Shown: piece after piece, positions 1 to 5,463 of the stretch
Layout: every line of letters begins with the position of its first letter
How positions within the stretch are numbered: the first letter of the stretch is position 1
DNA from: Candidatus Sumerlaeota bacterium
GTDB taxonomy: Bacteria > Sumerlaeota > Sumerlaeia > MWCT01 > JAGHBZ01
Length of the DNA: 5,513 nt
Assembly: GCA_021160705.1 (NCBI GenBank)
Contig: JAGHBZ010000466.1
Coordinates: 1-5,513, forward strand
Reading direction: 5' to 3'
Made by a program: the position numbers and the translations under genes
The notes under the pieces: generated by a model
Told to the model about the DNA's origin: nothing
Database searches by the model: none
The model's input: only the letters and a program-made list of their open reading frames with translations

Positions 1-2
1 AT

Positions 3-71
3 TTCCCTTCGGCAACTTCTTTTATCCGCAAAACGTTAGGCGGAGTTGGGTTTGAAAGAGTAGGCAAATAA
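3..71 (+). pseudogene. Possible remnant of a hicA toxin gene, or the 3' end of an unidentified CDS
   Basis: This frame is open from the window edge to a TAA at 69-71 and ends in FIRKTLGGVGFERVGK. HicA toxins commonly begin with a short basic/proline stretch, then a helix, then a GFE-x-V-(R)-(Q)-(K)-GSH core. The GFERV string and the preceding IRKTL helix recall that N-terminal region, and the frame stops exactly where the catalytic His segment should begin. The match needs a one-residue spacing difference and no start codon is visible, so it may be chance or the end of another gene. The position directly upstream of a hicB-type gene is the main reason to consider it. Confidence 0.2.
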
Positions 72-86
72 AGGAAGAGAAAAGCG

Positions 87-272
87 ATGAAGTTTATCGT
101 AACAATTTATCGGGATGAGGATGGGAGGTTCGTAGTAGAATGTCCTTCTATCCCTGGTTGTATAAGTCAGGGCAAGACCGAGCAGGAAGCCATTGAAAAT
201 ATTAAAGACGCAATAAAACAATGTCTTGAGGTTAGAGCTGAAAGAGGTATGCCTCTGGGTGCACTCCAGTGA
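87..272 (+). CDS. HicB-family antitoxin-like protein, C-terminally short
   Basis: This 61-residue protein matches the small HicB fold of type II HicAB toxin-antitoxin systems. HicB neutralises the HicA mRNA interferase and usually represses its own operon. What shows this: MKFIVTIYRDEDGRFVVECP is the first beta hairpin, SIPGCISQGKT (21-31) is the hallmark P-G-C-x-S-x-G-x-T loop, and EQEAIENIKDAIKQCLEV (32-49) is the helix. The start is backed by a purine-rich AGGAAGAG at 72-79, 7 nt upstream. Related small HicB proteins usually continue after RGMPL with a further beta strand. Here the frame ends with GALQ, so about ten residues appear lost or replaced. No complete hicA lies on either side; only a doubtful remnant is seen upstream, and a repeat element begins 28 bp downstream. 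This may therefore be a solitary or decaying antitoxin. Family assignment is firm; present activity is uncertain. Confidence 0.8.
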   Translation: MKFIVTIYRDEDGRFVVECPSIPGCISQGKTEQEAIENIKDAIKQCLEVRAERGMPLGALQ

Positions 273-300
273 ACTCGGTGGCAGAAAACAAAAAAGAATA

Positions 301-450
301 AGCCACAGAGGGCACGGAGTTCACAGAGGTTATAATATAATTCTTTTAACGCCATTAAAAAGCGTTTCTGCTTTGCTCAGAGTATTGCTCATTTCCTCTG
401 ACTCTGCTCAAATTTCCTTTCTCTCAGTGTACTCTGTGAACTCTGTGGCT
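301..450. repeat. Inverted repeat element with 28-nt arms made of 9-bp units
   Basis: The left arm (301-328) and the reverse complement of the right arm (423-450) agree at 23 of 28 positions, including the outermost ten (AGCCACAGAG). Each arm is itself three 9-bp units: CCACAGAGG, GCACGGAGT, TCACAGAGG on the left, and CTCAGTGTA, CTCTGTGAA, CTCTGTGGC on the right. About 94 bp lie between the arms. They contain an A+T-rich TATAATATAA (331-340), a small AACGC/GCGTT hairpin (348-352, 362-366) and three TGCTCA words. No coding sequence or transposase is seen. It looks like a dispersed intergenic element or a cruciform-forming repeat; a transposon-derived MITE is an alternative, but I see no clear target-site duplication. 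Confidence 0.6.
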
Positions 451-467
451 AATTTTATATTTTTCTC

Positions 468-497
468 TTCGCGGTCATTCGTATTTATTCGTTATCT
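468..497. repeat. 10-bp periodic TTCG repeat
   Basis: Three consecutive 10-bp units each begin with TTCG: TTCGCGGTCA, TTCGTATTTA, TTCGTTATCT. Only the TTCG core (ATTCG in two of three) is kept and the rest varies. The same core occurs in the opposite orientation (CGAAT, again 10-bp spacing) near the other end of the window at 5302-5321. This suggests one repeat family, though the units are short and degenerate. Confidence 0.4.
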
Positions 498-616
498 GCA
501 AAGGGGGGATGAGGTAATTCTGTTGTCTGGCGGTAAGTGATACCTTTGAGTTACTCAATGCGTTGCTCGGAAAGACCTGGTGTTCAGGGTAACTCGTAAA
601 ATTTGTTCGAGGATAC
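498..616. other. Gene-free spacer upstream of the htpX promoter
   Basis: No supported reading frame is present on either strand. The only structure seen is a 7-bp inverted repeat, GAGTTAC (548-554) with GTAACTC (589-595), separated by 34 nt. It lies upstream of the proposed htpX promoter, so it could be a protein-binding site or chance. No CIRCE heat-shock operator is visible. Confidence 0.3.
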
Positions 617-646
617 TTGCAACAGAAAGCAAACTTTTGTTATAAT
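617..646 (+). promoter_or_regulatory. Probable sigma-70-type promoter of htpX
   Basis: A perfect TATAAT (641-646) lies 18 bp downstream of TTGCAA (617-622, four of six matches to TTGACA). Transcription would begin near 653, giving a leader of about 45 nt before htpX. A second TATAAT at 649-654 has no matching -35 element. No heat-shock operator is recognisable nearby. Confidence 0.5.
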
Positions 647-698
647 ATTATAATCAATTTTACCTGGTCAGAAAAGAAGATAGAGGGAGGAGTAAAAG

Positions 699-1571
699 AT
701 GAATAACATAAAAACAGGAATGTTACTCATAGTATTGACAGCGTTGCTGGTATTTGTGGGTATCCTGGTAGACCAAGCATTTCACACCAGATATTTTATG
801 TTCGTGTTCTTTATCTTCTCAGTGGGTATGAATCTGGTGAATTACTGGTACTCGGATAAGATTGTATTGAAGCTCCACGGTGCACAGCCAGTTAGCCCGG
901 CAGAGATGCCAGAGCTCCACGATATTGTTGGCAGACTGGCGTTGCAGGCTGGTATACCCAAACCTGCGGTATATATAGTGCCAACGGATATTCCCAACGC
1001 CTTTGCCACGGGCAGGAGTCCCCGACACGCGGCAGTCGCCGTCACACAGGGCATCCTGAATACACTGGATTGGCGAGAACTTGAAGGCGTTCTGGCGCAC
1101 GAACTCGCTCATATTAGAAACCGTGATACGCTCATCTCAACCGTTGCGGCGATAATAGCTGGTCTTATTATGCTACTCTCCGGGATTGCGCGATGGGGAT
1201 TGTTTTTTGCAATGGGCTCAAGAGACCGCGACAGTGGCGGGAGCGCATTTGCAGCCCTTGCGGTAGCTATATTCGCTCCTATCGCAGCGCTCATTATTCA
1301 GATGGCTATCTCACGTGCACGCGAATTTAAGGCTGATGAACAAGGTGCACGAATCTCTCATAAACCACTTGCTCTGGCTGATGCACTGGTGAGGATTGAG
1401 AACGCTGTCTCACGCTATCGTTACCAGGGTACACCCACAATGTCGCACCTGTACATTATCAATCCGTTGCGAGGCAGGAGTCTGCGCTCGCTGTTTAGCA
1501 CGCACCCATCCACTCAGGAGCGTGTCAAACGCCTCCAGGAACTTGCAAAACAAATGGGCGTCTACGCTTAA
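699..1571 (+). CDS. htpX: HtpX-type inner-membrane zinc metalloprotease (M48 family)
   Basis: This protein is an M48B endopeptidase. Family members cleave misfolded membrane proteins at the cytoplasmic face of the inner membrane. The 290 residues match the usual HtpX length. Membrane segments are visible at about 6-24, 32-49, 147-170 and 184-205, in the expected two-plus-two layout around the catalytic domain. The zinc site is HELAH at 134-138 (His134 and His138 ligands, Glu135 catalytic) inside LEGVLAHELAHIRNRD, with the third ligand Glu209 in the AREFKADE motif. NAFATGR (100-106) and FSTHP (266-270) are further family signatures. The start is well supported by GGGAGGAG at 685-692, 6 nt before the ATG. 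dnaJ follows 44 bp downstream on the same strand, so the two may be co-transcribed as a protein quality-control pair. All catalytic residues are present and the enzyme should be active. Confidence 0.95.
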   Translation: MNNIKTGMLLIVLTALLVFVGILVDQAFHTRYFMFVFFIFSVGMNLVNYWYSDKIVLKLHGAQPVSPAEMPELHDIVGRLALQAGIPKPAVYIVPTDIPNAFATGRSPRHAAVAVTQGILNTLDWRELEGVLAHELAHIRNRDTLISTVAAIIAGLIMLLSGIARWGLFFAMGSRDRDSGGSAFAALAVAIFAPIAALIIQMAISRAREFKADEQGARISHKPLALADALVRIENAVSRYRYQGTPTMSHLYIINPLRGRSLRSLFSTHPSTQERVKRLQELAKQMGVYA

Positions 1572-1579
1572 CCTAATAG

Positions 1580-1607
1580 GTGACTCAGTCTTAATTAGCT
1601 ATATATT
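1580..1607 (+). promoter_or_regulatory. Candidate promoter immediately before dnaJ
   Basis: GTGACT (1580-1585, four of six matches to TTGACA) and TATATT (1602-1607, five of six to TATAAT) are 16 bp apart in the htpX-dnaJ gap. A transcript from this site would start at about 1613-1615, directly at the dnaJ ATG (1616). That fits the lack of a Shine-Dalgarno site there. The match is moderate and lies in A+T-rich DNA, so chance is possible. Confidence 0.3.
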
Positions 1608-1615
1608 AATCCAAA

Positions 1616-2752
1616 ATGGTAACAGCGGCAAAAGATTATTACGAGATATTGGGCGTGTCAAAGGACGCCAGTGCGGAGGAGATTAAAAAGGCATATCGGC
1701 GTCTGGCAATGAAATACCATCCAGACCGCACTAAAGGCGATAAAAACGCAGAAGAACGGTTCAAGGAGATTAATGAAGCCTACCATATATTGAGCGACCC
1801 GGAGAAACGCAAACAATACGATATGATGCGGGAAGGGTTTAACCCATTTGTCAGTGGTGGTGGGTTTGGTCCAGGTGGATTTCGTTTCCGTACATCTACT
1901 GAAGGGTTTGAGCAATTCAAGGATTTCGGGTTCAGCTTTGACGACCTGGGCGGGTTTGGTGGGATTGGAGATATTTTTGAATCTATTTTCGGTTATCACG
2001 GCACACAACGCCGTGGCACCAGAGCTCAAAGGTTCGCCCAACGTGGTGGTGATATTTACACTGAGATTACCATCCCGTTTGAGCTCGCTGTTCACGGCGG
2101 CAAACAAACCATTGCTGTCACACGTGACGAGGTGTGTCCACGATGTGGGGGCACTGGTGGGGAACCCGGTAGTAGAGTGACGACCTGTCCGCGGTGTGGG
2201 GGTAGTGGCACGGTGCTGTTTTCTCATGGTACGTTTGGGATTTCCCGTACCTGTCCTGAATGTTATGGCTCAGGGGAGAAAATTGCTAAACCCTGTCGGG
2301 AATGCAAAGGCGCTAAAATGGTTCGCCGAACCAGACGTATCACTGTGAAAATCCCTAAAGGTATTCGTGAAGGACAGACCATTCGTCTGGCTGGACAGGG
2401 CGAGCCAGGAGTCAATGGCGCTCCAGCGGGTGACCTGCTGATTAAGATACATATTCAGCCTCATTCCTATTTTCGGCGTGATGGGTATAATATCTTTAGT
2501 GAAGAGACAATCAGCCTTGAGGAAGCAGTCCTGGGTGGACGACGCCGTGTCAGAACAATTAATGGCTGGGCAAATTTGAAAATCCCACCTGGCACGCAAC
2601 CTATGACGAAGTTTCGTCTGCGTAAAGCCGGACTACAGCGTCCTGATGGGTCATACGGAGACCACTACGTCACTGTCAAAGTGGAAATCCCTAAAAAACT
2701 TAATTCGCATCAGCAGAAACTGTTCAAGGCATTTGTGGAGTCACTGAAATGA
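1616..2752 (+). CDS. dnaJ: Chaperone protein DnaJ (Hsp40)
   Basis: This is a cytosolic co-chaperone that delivers unfolded clients to DnaK and stimulates its ATPase. The 378-residue length and full domain order match type I DnaJ. The J domain spans about 7-70 with the essential HPD at 35-37. A Gly/Phe region follows at about 79-127 and contains GIGDIFESIFG. The zinc domain has four modules: CPRCGGTG (174), CPRCGGSG (191), CPECYGSG (213) and CRECKGAK (227). The last keeps both cysteines but has Lys where the final Gly of CxxCxGxG is expected. Substrate-binding C-terminal domains follow, with GAPAGDL (268-274) and the LEEAVLGG segment (301-308). An in-frame stop at 1607-1609 makes ATG 1616 the only usual start. 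No Shine-Dalgarno site precedes it, so it is translated either by coupling to htpX or from a leaderless mRNA. dnaK and grpE are not in the window. Confidence 0.96.
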   Translation: MVTAAKDYYEILGVSKDASAEEIKKAYRRLAMKYHPDRTKGDKNAEERFKEINEAYHILSDPEKRKQYDMMREGFNPFVSGGGFGPGGFRFRTSTEGFEQFKDFGFSFDDLGGFGGIGDIFESIFGYHGTQRRGTRAQRFAQRGGDIYTEITIPFELAVHGGKQTIAVTRDEVCPRCGGTGGEPGSRVTTCPRCGGSGTVLFSHGTFGISRTCPECYGSGEKIAKPCRECKGAKMVRRTRRITVKIPKGIREGQTIRLAGQGEPGVNGAPAGDLLIKIHIQPHSYFRRDGYNIFSEETISLEEAVLGGRRRVRTINGWANLKIPPGTQPMTKFRLRKAGLQRPDGSYGDHYVTVKVEIPKKLNSHQQKLFKAFVESLK

Positions 2753-2811
2753 GTCCCCTTATGATGGATTAAACCTTCACCGAACAATCACAAACACATC
2801 TGAACAATCCA
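2753..2811. other. Short convergent spacer without a clear terminator
   Basis: dnaJ and the minus-strand radical SAM gene converge with 59 bp between their stop codons. No GC-rich hairpin followed by a T-tract is visible on either strand. The only pattern is a direct repeat of GAACAATC at 2782-2789 and 2802-2809. Termination may be Rho-dependent or lie inside the opposing gene. Confidence 0.4.
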
Positions 2812-4011
2812 CTACGACCAGAGCCCGGGAATAGGGGTCTGACACTTAGGACAACGCCCGGTGGAGTCAACCTTCATTCGTAGTGTCTTGAACCCCACAC
2901 GTTCTACCAGCAAGTCACCACAGCCCGGACAATATGTATTACCCCCGGGATGACCGGGCACGTTATCCAGGTATACAAACTTCAGTCCAGCATCCTGAGC
3001 GGCTTTACGGGCGTCCTCCAGCTGTTTTACCGGGGTTCTCGGCAGGTTGCGTAGTTTGTATGCGGGGAAAAATCGTGCCAGATGTAAAGGCACTTCACTG
3101 CCGAGTTCAGAGCTAATCCATTTTGCCAATCCACCAATTTCTTTGATGTTGTCATTTATCGTAGGGATAACCACATAGACCAGCTCAAGCCATTTATTTT
3201 CAGAACGAATCACTTTTAGCGTATCCAGTATCGGACTCATAGGTTGCCCGCAGATGCGTTTATACGCTGAGTCATTACAGGCTTTGATAGATACTACAAA
3301 GGCGTTGATGACTCTACACCATTCCCGGAGTGGGCGCTCATTGATAAACCCGGAGGTTGCTACCTGGCAGGGAATATTGAACGAGACTGCCGCCTCTGCG
3401 ACTTTGTACACGTATTCTGAATACACAACTGGCTCAGTATACGTGAATGTGATTGACCTGCAATCCCGGGTACTGGCAAGCGAAGGCGTATCTTCTACCG
3501 GGACAGAAAAGTTTCTGGTCTCAGCGGGTTTTTTCTGAGAAATTTGCCAGTTCTGGCAAAATATACAGCGCAAATTGCATCCAGCAAGCCCAAGCGAAAG
3601 CGTTTTTGTTGCCGGGTGGTAATGATAGAACGGACCCTTCTCTATCGGGTCGACCTGAAGGATACAGGGGTTCTGATATGCTTCGTTATAGAGCGTGCCT
3701 CCGTAGTTTGTTCTAGTTCGGCAAAAGCAGGTCTCCCCATCCTCCAGGATGCAATTCAACGGGCAAATGAAACACTGAATACGCCTCCCCGACAGCTTTG
3801 TATAATGCCAGACCTCAATACGATTAAACGATGGGTCAATGAATGAACTCCTTGTATTAAGATTCAACGGGCGACGGCTCTTTCTGGCTAAGGCGTCCTG
3901 AATCAATAACTCGCCCACAAGTGGCGATGCACCCAGTATGACAATTAACTTCGCTAATTTCACCAGAAACTCACGCCTGCTCATTTCAGTATTATGTGTT
4001 AACTCTGTCAT
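2812..4011 (-). CDS. amrS: AmmeMemoRadiSam-type radical SAM protein with a Tat-like N-terminus
   Basis: This 399-residue protein belongs to the radical SAM group associated with Memo and AMMECR1 proteins (AmrS), related to pyruvate formate-lyase activating enzymes. The reaction is not established from sequence. The 4Fe-4S/SAM motif is CNLRCIFC (Cys145, 149, 152). It is preceded by the family's cysteine region (Cys80, 83, 87 and 95/97) and DPIEKGPFYHYHP (121-133). A C-terminal zinc-ribbon-like pair follows: CPGC (361-364) and CPKC (387-390). Unusually, the N-terminus reads SRREFL (11-16) followed by a hydrophobic stretch (about 18-36), resembling a twin-arginine export signal or membrane anchor. 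The start at 4011 has a weak AGAGG 8 nt upstream; a second in-frame ATG at residue 10 would still keep the RR motif. It lies 28 bp after the secreted-protein gene on the same strand, so the two likely form an operon. No Memo or AMMECR1 gene is present here. Confidence 0.88.
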   Translation of the reverse strand: MTELTHNTEMSRREFLVKLAKLIVILGASPLVGELLIQDALARKSRRPLNLNTRSSFIDPSFNRIEVWHYTKLSGRRIQCFICPLNCILEDGETCFCRTRTNYGGTLYNEAYQNPCILQVDPIEKGPFYHYHPATKTLSLGLAGCNLRCIFCQNWQISQKKPAETRNFSVPVEDTPSLASTRDCRSITFTYTEPVVYSEYVYKVAEAAVSFNIPCQVATSGFINERPLREWCRVINAFVVSIKACNDSAYKRICGQPMSPILDTLKVIRSENKWLELVYVVIPTINDNIKEIGGLAKWISSELGSEVPLHLARFFPAYKLRNLPRTPVKQLEDARKAAQDAGLKFVYLDNVPGHPGGNTYCPGCGDLLVERVGFKTLRMKVDSTGRCPKCQTPIPGLWS

Positions 4012-4039
4012 TGTTTGTGCCTCTGGCTTTTTGATGGTC

Positions 4040-5041
4040 TTACTGTCCGCCGCCTGTTATTGCACATCCACCCTCGCAGGACTCAGCTGGATTAACTCTA
4101 AGCAGATTTACCTCCTCTTGTTGTTTATAAGAGTCGGCAAGTGCAATCTTCTCTTCAAGAATAGGAATAATTCTAGGGCTAAGGAAATACCTGCCAATTT
4201 TTCCCAATCCCCTGTTCTTGCCGTATAGACGCTGGTGTTTCAGGAATTGCTCATCGTGCTCAAGGATAGGTCGGGCAAACTCCTGAGCAAGTTGCTCTTT
4301 CTGGAGCTCAAAATCTACGTCATTCATTGCTCGCACACGGTCACAAAGAGCAAGCAATCGTTGGTATTCCTCCTGTCGCTCTTCTGGAGTGAATTCAATA
4401 TAATGATGTTCTGTCAGGTTATTCAGGTGTCGCTGGATTACTCGGTGACGCACGATGGCATACCGACGAGGAGGTAGCTGTCTGAGTCTTCGCAGGACTC
4501 TTATGGCTGGTGCGGAGCTAAACGCCTGCCCTGCTCGTTCAGGTTCATTGAGGTTACGCGGCGGCAGTAGACAGGGCTTGAACTCAAGCAAAATTTGTTT
4601 TTGACCCGCAGTGAGGATTGCTCCAACTCTTTGTTCAAGCTCCCTCAACTCCTCGTTAAGCGCTTCTCTTTGCTCCTTTGCTTTATGATTCAACGATGCT
4701 GCACGCCTGCCAATATGTGGATTTATACCGGTGCCTTTAATGACTTCTCGGCGAAGTGCCTCAAATGCTCTTTTGGTCTTATGAAGTTTCTGTTTGCTCT
4801 GCTCCAGATAGGTTTGACGAATCTTCTGTGCTTCTTTAGCAAGTTCAAGAATATCCTCCATTTGTTCTTTGCTGAGATAGATGCCATTTAAGAGATTGCA
4901 CAGGTTGATGTCTTCACGGAGTTGTCGGATTTCCCGCAGCTCTGCCAGCTCCTCTTCGGAAAAATAAGTCGTGTCTGCAAACACTGAACTTCCCAGAATA
5001 CAAATAATAAGAGCCAATATTGTGTAATGCACCCTTTTCAT
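4040..5041 (-). CDS. Secreted LTxxQ/CpxP-like coiled-coil protein with a CEGGC tail
   Basis: No precise function is recognised. The 333-residue product begins with a Sec signal peptide (KR, hydrophobic 7-20, likely cleavage after VFA at 22), so it should be periplasmic or lipid-free extracytoplasmic. The mature part is almost all charged helix. NLLNGIYLSKEQMEDILELA (49-68) and ILTAGQKQIL (142-151) each carry an LTxxQ-like motif. The helical segment between them (about 70-140) resembles the CpxP/Spy family of periplasmic chaperones and metal-stress proteins, though at about twice their length. A basic RRLRQLPPRR region (184-193) and a second helical segment (219-265) follow. The C-terminus ends in SCEGGCAITGGGQ (321-333), a compact Cys-x3-Cys, Gly-rich tail; other mature cysteines are at 48, 157 and 233. 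The start is supported by the strong AGGAGGT site. The gene leads a two-gene operon with the radical SAM gene. Confidence 0.8.
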   Translation of the reverse strand: MKRVHYTILALIICILGSSVFADTTYFSEEELAELREIRQLREDINLCNLLNGIYLSKEQMEDILELAKEAQKIRQTYLEQSKQKLHKTKRAFEALRREVIKGTGINPHIGRRAASLNHKAKEQREALNEELRELEQRVGAILTAGQKQILLEFKPCLLPPRNLNEPERAGQAFSSAPAIRVLRRLRQLPPRRYAIVRHRVIQRHLNNLTEHHYIEFTPEERQEEYQRLLALCDRVRAMNDVDFELQKEQLAQEFARPILEHDEQFLKHQRLYGKNRGLGKIGRYFLSPRIIPILEEKIALADSYKQQEEVNLLRVNPAESCEGGCAITGGGQ

Positions 5042-5050
5042 AACGAACCT

Positions 5051-5057
5051 ACCTCCT
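5051..5057 (-). promoter_or_regulatory. Strong Shine-Dalgarno site of the LTxxQ-like gene
   Basis: On the minus strand this reads AGGAGGT, 9 nt before the ATG whose first base is 5041. It fixes the start of the signal-peptide-bearing protein. Confidence 0.85.
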
Positions 5058-5082
5058 GGCTAATCTATGCGTAAGAAAAGAT

Positions 5083-5123
5083 AGCAAAAACAAGACCTGT
5101 TTTAATTGCCATTCTTTTTTGCT
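5083..5123 (-). other. Possible 5'-leader hairpin of the minus-strand operon
   Basis: AGCAAAAA (5083-5090) and TTTTTGCT (5116-5123) are perfectly complementary 8-nt arms with a 25-nt loop. They would lie in the mRNA leader if the upstream promoter is right. The arms are A+T-rich, so the hairpin would be weak. Confidence 0.2.
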
Positions 5124-5251
5124 GTAACTGTAATATCATCAGCAAAATCTGGCAAATGGGTTATTCGCAGTAGAGGGATAGTGCCACCGCAGATGTACTT
5201 TATGGAAACCCGGAATGCACATTTTGGATACCTCTGGGAGAGGTAACTCAA
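5102..5251 (-). pseudogene. Possible decayed reading frame upstream of the operon
   Basis: The minus strand is open from the stop at 5258-5260 to a TAA at 5102-5104. It can encode up to 49 residues from a TTG, with protein-like composition ending in THLPDFADDITVTAKKNGN. There is no ATG or GTG start and no Shine-Dalgarno site. An overlapping minus-strand frame (containing KIELPLPEV and KMCIPGFHKVH) is equally protein-like over its first half, which could mean a frameshifted gene fragment. I recognise no family. It may be coincidence. Confidence 0.2.
5127..5155 (-). promoter_or_regulatory. Candidate promoter of the LTxxQ-radical SAM operon
   Basis: On the minus strand, TTGCCA (5155-5150, five of six matches to TTGACA) is followed after 17 bp by TACAGT (5132-5127, four of six to TATAAT). 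Transcription would start near 5120, giving a leader of roughly 80 nt. The spacing is ideal but the -10 is weak, so this is only a candidate. Confidence 0.3.
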
Positions 5252-5257
5252 TTTTTT
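5229..5257 (+). terminator. Hairpin followed by a T-tract, weak terminator candidate
   Basis: TACCTCT (5229-5235), loop GGG, AGAGGTA (5239-5245) form a perfect 7-bp stem. A run of six T (5252-5257) follows after a 6-nt gap. This resembles a plus-strand intrinsic terminator, but the T-tract is displaced and no plus-strand gene precedes it here. It may be an isolated hairpin. Confidence 0.25.
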
Positions 5258-5301
5258 CTATTTTAGCGGTTTCTGGTTAAACGAGTACATTTAAGAGAAA
5301 T

Positions 5302-5321
5302 CACGAATGTGCACGAATTCA
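5302..5321. repeat. 10-bp periodic CACGAAT repeat
   Basis: Two adjacent 10-bp units, CACGAATGTG and CACGAATTCA, share CACGAAT; a weaker third (TACAACGAG) follows. The CGAAT core and 10-bp spacing match the reverse complement of the 468-497 repeat, suggesting the same family in the opposite orientation. Confidence 0.4.
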
Positions 5322-5374
5322 TACAACGAGCACCAAAAGAAAAATATAATCGCAGAGATAGAATCCGGGTATAA

Positions 5375-5384
5375 AACAATTGTT
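5375..5384. other. Perfect 10-bp palindrome
   Basis: AACAATTGTT is self-complementary. It lies between the CACGAAT repeat and the nested inverted repeat in gene-free DNA. It could be an operator half-site pair, but a 10-bp palindrome in A+T-rich DNA is not rare. Confidence 0.2.
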
Positions 5385-5401
5385 AAGCAATGACGTAGGG
5401 T

Positions 5402-5459
5402 TTTTTGATAGTCCTGGCTCCGCCATAGAGCCTCACTAAGGAGTTCTAAAAATCAAAAA
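5402..5459. repeat. Nested inverted repeat / hairpin element
   Basis: Three complementary blocks are nested in order: TTTTTGAT (5402-5409) with ATCAAAAA (5452-5459), TCCT (5412-5415) with AGGA (5439-5442), and GGCTC (5416-5420) with GAGCC (5428-5432) around the loop CGCCATA. The inner two are contiguous on the left arm and separated by six bases on the right. The outer TTTTTG/CAAAAA pairing would also place A or T runs on the outer flank of each strand. It abuts the 9-bp tandem array. It could be a structured RNA, a two-way terminator or a dispersed repeat unit; no family is recognised. Confidence 0.4.
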
Positions 5460-5463
5460 GTTG

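Noticed and set aside
226..540. Open frame of 104 codons on the plus strand
   Set aside because: It overlaps hicB in another frame and runs straight through the inverted repeat element and the 10-bp repeat. It has no Shine-Dalgarno site and repeat-driven composition.
540..600. CIRCE/HrcA or riboswitch-like element upstream of htpX
   Set aside because: The GAGTTAC/GTAACTC inverted repeat does not match CIRCE and lies upstream of the likely transcription start, so it would not be in the mRNA.
819..1112. Minus-strand open frame of 97 codons
   Set aside because: Antisense to the catalytic domain of htpX, with unconvincing composition; treated as a shadow.
1658..2227. Long minus-strand open frame of 189 codons
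   Set aside because: It lies entirely antisense to dnaJ, whose domains and motifs are unmistakable. The antisense protein has no recognisable motif and no ribosome site.
2782..2809. Direct repeat of GAACAATC with 20-bp spacing between dnaJ and the radical SAM gene
   Set aside because: Two 8-bp copies in a 59-bp spacer are too little to claim an operator or element, and they form no terminator hairpin.
5192..5245. 17-codon plus-strand frame starting MYFMETRN
   Set aside because: Too short, with no Shine-Dalgarno site; it runs into the small hairpin and resembles nothing known to me.
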